Source: Streptomyces cacaoi
Lineage (GTDB): Bacteria > Actinomycetota > Actinomycetes > Streptomycetales > Streptomycetaceae
DNA length: 50,138 bases
NCBI RefSeq assembly: GCF_006539165.1
Contig: NZ_BJMM01000047.1
Span: forward strand, 1 to 50,138
Direction of reading: 5' to 3'
This document shows, in pieces, positions 47,721 to 50,138 of this stretch. The notes under the pieces were generated by a model. The model did not search any database, was not told the origin of the DNA, and was given only the letters and a program-made list of their open reading frames with translations. The position numbers and the translations under genes are program-made. How positions within the stretch are numbered: position 1 is the first letter of the stretch; each line of letters starts with the position of its first letter.

Positions 47721-48941
47721 ATGGCAACGCACGTCTCCCGCAACAAGAAGCGCCGGATATCCCTCGCCGTCGGCGCGGCGGTGGCCGTCGCCGGTGGCGC
47801 GACCCTGCTCACCCTTCCCGCGGGAGCCGCACCGGCCGAGGGCACCGTCGTCGGTGCGGGCGCCGAGGACGCGGTCAAGGGCAGCTACATCGTCATGCTC
47901 AAGGACGGCCAGTCCGTCGGTATCGCCTCCAAGGGTGCCGGCAAGGACCTCGCCAAGGAGTACGGCGGCAAGGTCAAGCGCACCTACCGCTCGGCTCTCA
48001 ACGGCTTCTCCGCCTCCGGCCTGACCGCGCAGGAGGCCCGGCGCCTCGCGGCCGACGACAAGGTCGCCAAGGTCTTCCAGAACCAGCGCTTCACCATCAA
48101 CGCGACCCAGAGCGACCCGACCTGGGGCCTGGACCGCATCGACCAGGAGAAGACCGCGGGCGACGGGAAGTACACCTACCCGGACACCGCGGGGAAGGGC
48201 GTCACCGCCTACGTCATCGACACCGGCGTCCGCACCGGGCACAAGGACTTCGGCGGCCGGGCCACCTCCGGCTACGACGCCGTCGACGGCGACCAGGACG
48301 CGCAGGACGGCAACGGCCACGGCACCCATGTCGCCGCCACCGTCGCCGGCAAGACCTACGGCGTCGCCAAGAAGGCCGACGTCGTGGCCGTGCGCGTGCT
48401 CGACGACGAGGGCTCCGGCACCACCGAGCAGGTCGTCGCCGGTATCGACTGGGTCACCAAGAACCACAAGGGCCCGTCCGTCGCCAACATGAGCCTCGGC
48501 GGCGCCAAGGACGCGGCCATGGACGCCGCGATAAAGAAATCCATCGCGTCCGGCGTCACCTACGCCGTCGCCGCCGGCAACGAGAGCCAGGACGCCTCGA
48601 ACTCCAGCCCGGCGCGCGTCCCGGAGGCCATCACCGTCGCGGCCAGCGACAAGAACGACAAGCAGGCCGAGTTCTCCAACTACGGCAAGAGCGTGGACCT
48701 GTATGCGCCCGGCGTCGACATCGAGTCCGCGAGCAACAAGAGTGACAGCGGCAGCGCGACGCTCTCCGGCACCTCCATGGCCTCCCCGCACGTGGCCGGT
48801 GCCGCCGCCGTCTACCTCTCCGGGCACAAGACCGCCACGCCGCAGCAGGTCTCCGCCGCGCTCACCAAGGGTGCCACCGCCGACGCCATCGCCGACCCGT
48901 CCGCCGGGACGCCGAACAAGTTGCTGCGCGTCGTGAAGTAG
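47721..48941 (+). CDS. Secreted subtilisin-like serine protease (S8A, proteinase K-like)
   Basis: Exported protease of 406 residues. Signal peptide 1-33 (basic NKKRR, hydrophobic ISLAVGAAVAVAGGATLLTLPAGAA). An inhibitor I9 prodomain (about 48-125, KGSYIVMLKDGQSV...VAKVFQNQRFT) acts as intramolecular chaperone. The catalytic triad is complete: D167 (YVIDTGV), H200 (GNGHGTHVA), S352 (GTSMASPH), with oxyanion N287 (AAGNES). The catalytic domain lacks C-terminal extra domains. AGGAGG sits 9 nt before the ATG. A 15-bp-stem terminator follows. The lysine-rich composition and AT-rich codons at GCG-ATA-AAG-AAA are slightly unlike neighbours. Confidence 0.96.
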   Translation: MATHVSRNKKRRISLAVGAAVAVAGGATLLTLPAGAAPAEGTVVGAGAEDAVKGSYIVMLKDGQSVGIASKGAGKDLAKEYGGKVKRTYRSALNGFSASGLTAQEARRLAADDKVAKVFQNQRFTINATQSDPTWGLDRIDQEKTAGDGKYTYPDTAGKGVTAYVIDTGVRTGHKDFGGRATSGYDAVDGDQDAQDGNGHGTHVAATVAGKTYGVAKKADVVAVRVLDDEGSGTTEQVVAGIDWVTKNHKGPSVANMSLGGAKDAAMDAAIKKSIASGVTYAVAAGNESQDASNSSPARVPEAITVAASDKNDKQAEFSNYGKSVDLYAPGVDIESASNKSDSGSATLSGTSMASPHVAGAAAVYLSGHKTATPQQVSAALTKGATADAIADPSAGTPNKLLRVVK

Positions 48942-48978
48942 TCGGTGCGGGCCGCCGATTTCCGGGTAGGCCCCCAAC

Positions 48979-49018
48979 AGGCCCGCCGTGCCCTCCCCCC
49001 ACGGGGCACGGCGGGCCT
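48979..49018 (+). terminator. Terminator of the S8 protease gene
   Basis: Perfect 15-bp stem AGGCCCGCCGTGCCC / GGGCACGGCGGGCCT with a 10-nt loop, 38 bp after the stop codon. No T-run follows. Confidence 0.75.
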
Positions 49019-49248
49019 CGTCGTGCCCGGCCTCGTCCCCCGCAACGTCCCCGGTGTGCGATTCCCGCGCGCAGCACGGGAGTTCAGACAGGGCGGCAGG
49101 GGGCCACGGGTGCACAGGGTGCGTCAGGTTCCGCCCGCAATCCTGCGCGGTCGGGGCGGGGAATGTTCGGTTGTGTCGCTCCCGGCGTGCGCCGGAACAC
49201 CGGAATCACGCCACGCGTCGGGCCGGTGTGAGGCGTGTGACAACGACA

Positions 49249-49291
49249 TTGACGGCCCCCACCGCTCCTGGCATGCTCACGTACCGTGAGC
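49249..49291 (+). promoter_or_regulatory. Promoter with palindromic operator over the start site
   Basis: -35 TTGACG (49249-49254), 17-bp spacer, -10 CATGCT (49272-49277). The perfect inverted repeat GCTCACG-TAC-CGTGAGC (49275-49291) overlaps the -10 and the predicted start site near 49284-49286. This is the best housekeeping-type promoter in the window. Confidence 0.65.
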
Positions 49292-49372
49292 CAACACAGC
49301 CTTCTCGTGGCGCGTCTGCACGTCGACCTCCGACGGCACGCCAGCGCCCTCTGTGCCCCCACCGGCGCCTGA
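49286..49372 (+). CDS. Short leader peptide (28 aa), leaderless uORF
   Basis: GTG-initiated frame of 28 codons, MSQHSLLVARLHVDLRRHAS-ALCAPTGA, ending at TGA 49372. The core LHVDLRRHASALC matches the pattern R(L/R)HVDLxRxASAxC of the small actinobacterial leader peptides that carry a cysteine codon and precede sulfur-metabolism genes. The GTG lies 8 nt after the -10 CATGCT, so translation would begin at the 5' end of the mRNA. The single Cys codon is TGT. It probably regulates the downstream winged-helix gene through translation-dependent attenuation; that link is inference. Confidence 0.65.
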   Translation: MSQHSLLVARLHVDLRRHASALCAPTGA

Positions 49373-49545
49373 CCCGCGCCGCTCACCTCCCGCGCCGCCG
49401 CACGCCCCTCCCGCCGCGTCCGGCCCCGCATCTTCCGGCCCCACGACGCGCGCACCTCCGCGCCGCGCACCCGGCCGTTCCCTCCTCTCCCGTCGAGCCG
49501 TGTCCGCCGTCGCGGGCCGGCTCCGGCCTTCGCAAGGAGCCCACC

Positions 49546-50028
49546 GTGCACCACGCCCTCCGTACGACCGTCCCCGTCGCGCAGACCTCCCGGGGAGGCG
49601 AGCGGCAGGTCGGATACCTCGTGCTGGTCCCCGAGGGCACCGACCCGGCCCAACTCCCCGGACACGCCGTCCCGGCAGCGCTGGTCCCCGCCCCGCAGGG
49701 CCGGACGGCGCAGCCCACGCAGCCGGCCCGGGACGACGCACTGCGGATCGACCGCGCACGGCACACCGTCCATGTCGACGGCACCGAACTCTCCCTCACC
49801 TACCTGGAGTTCGAACTGCTCGCCCACCTTGTGGCGCACCCGCACCGGGTGCACACCCGCGAACAGCTGGTCGCCGGGGTATGGGGCTACGGCGACCACG
49901 TCGGAGACGGACGGACCGTCGACGTCCACATCGCCCGCCTACGCCGCAAGCTGGGCCCCGCCCACCGCCACCGCATCGTCACGATCCGCCGAGTCGGCTA
50001 CAAGTACGAACCCCAGCCCGCCACATAA
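49546..50028 (+). CDS. Winged-helix (OmpR/PhoB C-terminal type) DNA-binding protein
   Basis: 160-residue regulator with only the effector half of an OmpR-type response regulator. The N-terminal 60 residues (RQVGYLVLVPEGTDPAQLPGHAVPAALVPAP) are not a receiver domain. The C-terminal trans_reg_C domain (about 68-157) shows LRIDRARHTVHVDGTELSLTYLEFELLAHLVAHPHRVHTREQLVAGVWGY, then VDVHIARLRRKLG and IVTIRRVGYKYE. No kinase is adjacent. GTG at 49546 with AAGGAG 6 nt upstream decides the start; longer in-frame starts read through the leader. A 260-nt mRNA leader carries the short peptide at 49286. Confidence 0.9.
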   Translation: MHHALRTTVPVAQTSRGGERQVGYLVLVPEGTDPAQLPGHAVPAALVPAPQGRTAQPTQPARDDALRIDRARHTVHVDGTELSLTYLEFELLAHLVAHPHRVHTREQLVAGVWGYGDHVGDGRTVDVHIARLRRKLGPAHRHRIVTIRRVGYKYEPQPAT

Positions 50029-50107
50029 GCCCCACCCATTTTCGAGCGGCCCCTGCCGAACAGGCCCGATATGCGCATGGGGGCACCAGGGAGCGGGGGT
50101 CTCCTAG

Positions 50108-50124
50108 AGGGGGCGGAGCCCCCT
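50108..50124. terminator. Hairpin near the right edge
   Basis: AGGGGGC-GGA-GCCCCCT, a perfect 7-bp stem of the GGGGGCGGAGCCCCC type that is scattered through Streptomyces intergenic DNA, 80 bp after the winged-helix gene. Confidence 0.5.
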
Positions 50125-50138
50125 GTAGCGGGGGGGGG

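Larger units (their letters stand above)
48942..49545. other. 604-bp interval holding a terminator, promoter and leader peptide
   Basis: Contains the protease terminator (48979-49018), featureless GC-rich DNA to about 49230, the promoter/operator at 49249-49291, the leader-peptide gene (49286-49372), and a 173-bp untranslated stretch before the winged-helix gene, in which an attenuator would be expected but no single dominant hairpin is obvious to me. Confidence 0.6.

Noticed and set aside
1..50138. Signs of horizontal transfer, insertion sequences, tRNA attachment sites or phage genes
   Set aside because: Base composition and codon use are uniform, gene families are typical of streptomycetes, and no transposase, integrase or tRNA gene was seen.
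1..50138. TTA codons as bldA-dependent control
   Set aside because: The TTA/TAA triplets I checked by eye were either between genes or out of frame; none fell in frame inside a called gene. The scan was not exhaustive.

Overview
The window is a GC-rich (well over 70% G+C by eye) chromosomal segment from an actinomycete, almost certainly Streptomyces or a close relative. The evidence is strong third-position G/C bias, GTG starts, leaderless genes, the actinobacterial haem genes (hemE, hemY/cgoX, hemQ/chdC), an SAV2148-type HEPN protein, and the TreY-TreZ-GlgX trehalose/glycogen set. About 36 protein genes are supported. I found no rRNA, tRNA, insertion sequence, phage gene or CRISPR array. Most of the segment looks like core or conserved accessory chromosome.

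Layout, left to right. 0-4.3 kb: an MFS transporter translationally coupled to an M20 amidohydrolase, then an unrecognised protein. 4.4-7.8 kb: a two-gene fatty-acid beta-oxidation operon (thiolase, then a hydratase/3-hydroxyacyl-CoA dehydrogenase fusion) with a recognisable promoter and terminator. 8-10 kb: an RNase D-like nuclease and an atypical LuxR-type response regulator. 10.7-16.3 kb: haem synthesis (a DUF3000 gene divergent from hemE, a CoA-disulfide-reductase-like flavoenzyme, hemY, hemQ). 16.3-18.0 kb: a secreted tripeptidyl-aminopeptidase-type hydrolase. 18.4-19.7 kb: a DUF692 (MNIO) enzyme overlapping a small partner gene, the best candidate here for a poorly described peptide-modifying system. 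20.1-21.4 kb: an HTH protein with a membrane anchor. 22.1-25.6 kb: a quinone-oxidoreductase-like enzyme, a PTH2-like protein and a Tat-exported PhoX/DUF839 protein. 25.8-30.6 kb: a ZapE-type ATPase divergent from a RibD-C reductase, a conserved gene next to murC, murC and msrB. 31-32.7 kb: an MFS drug-type exporter. 32.9-44.0 kb: treZ, lpdA, a LysR regulator, treY, another MFS protein and glgX. 44.2-50.0 kb: the HEPN-family protein, an OleD-like macrolide glycosyltransferase, DUF1697, a secreted subtilisin-like protease, and a winged-helix regulator preceded by a short leader peptide that I identified by reading the leader.

Two patterns stand out beyond the genes. First, many genes have a -10-like hexamer 6-8 nt before the start codon and no ribosome-binding site, which fits leaderless mRNAs. 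hemE and hemY even share an identical 9-mer at the same distance. Second, the 10-24 kb part carries several short tandem repeats in intergenic DNA (periods 8, 10, about 11, 12, 17 and 18 bp). In-frame minisatellites also expand linkers in LpdA, TreY, an MFS tail and the HTH protein.

Functionally, TreY, TreZ and GlgX would turn glycogen or maltodextrin into trehalose. HemE, HemY and HemQ belong to the coproporphyrin-dependent haem route. The fad operon feeds acetyl-CoA. The glycosyltransferase is probably a macrolide-inactivating self-protection or resistance enzyme behind an operator-bearing promoter.
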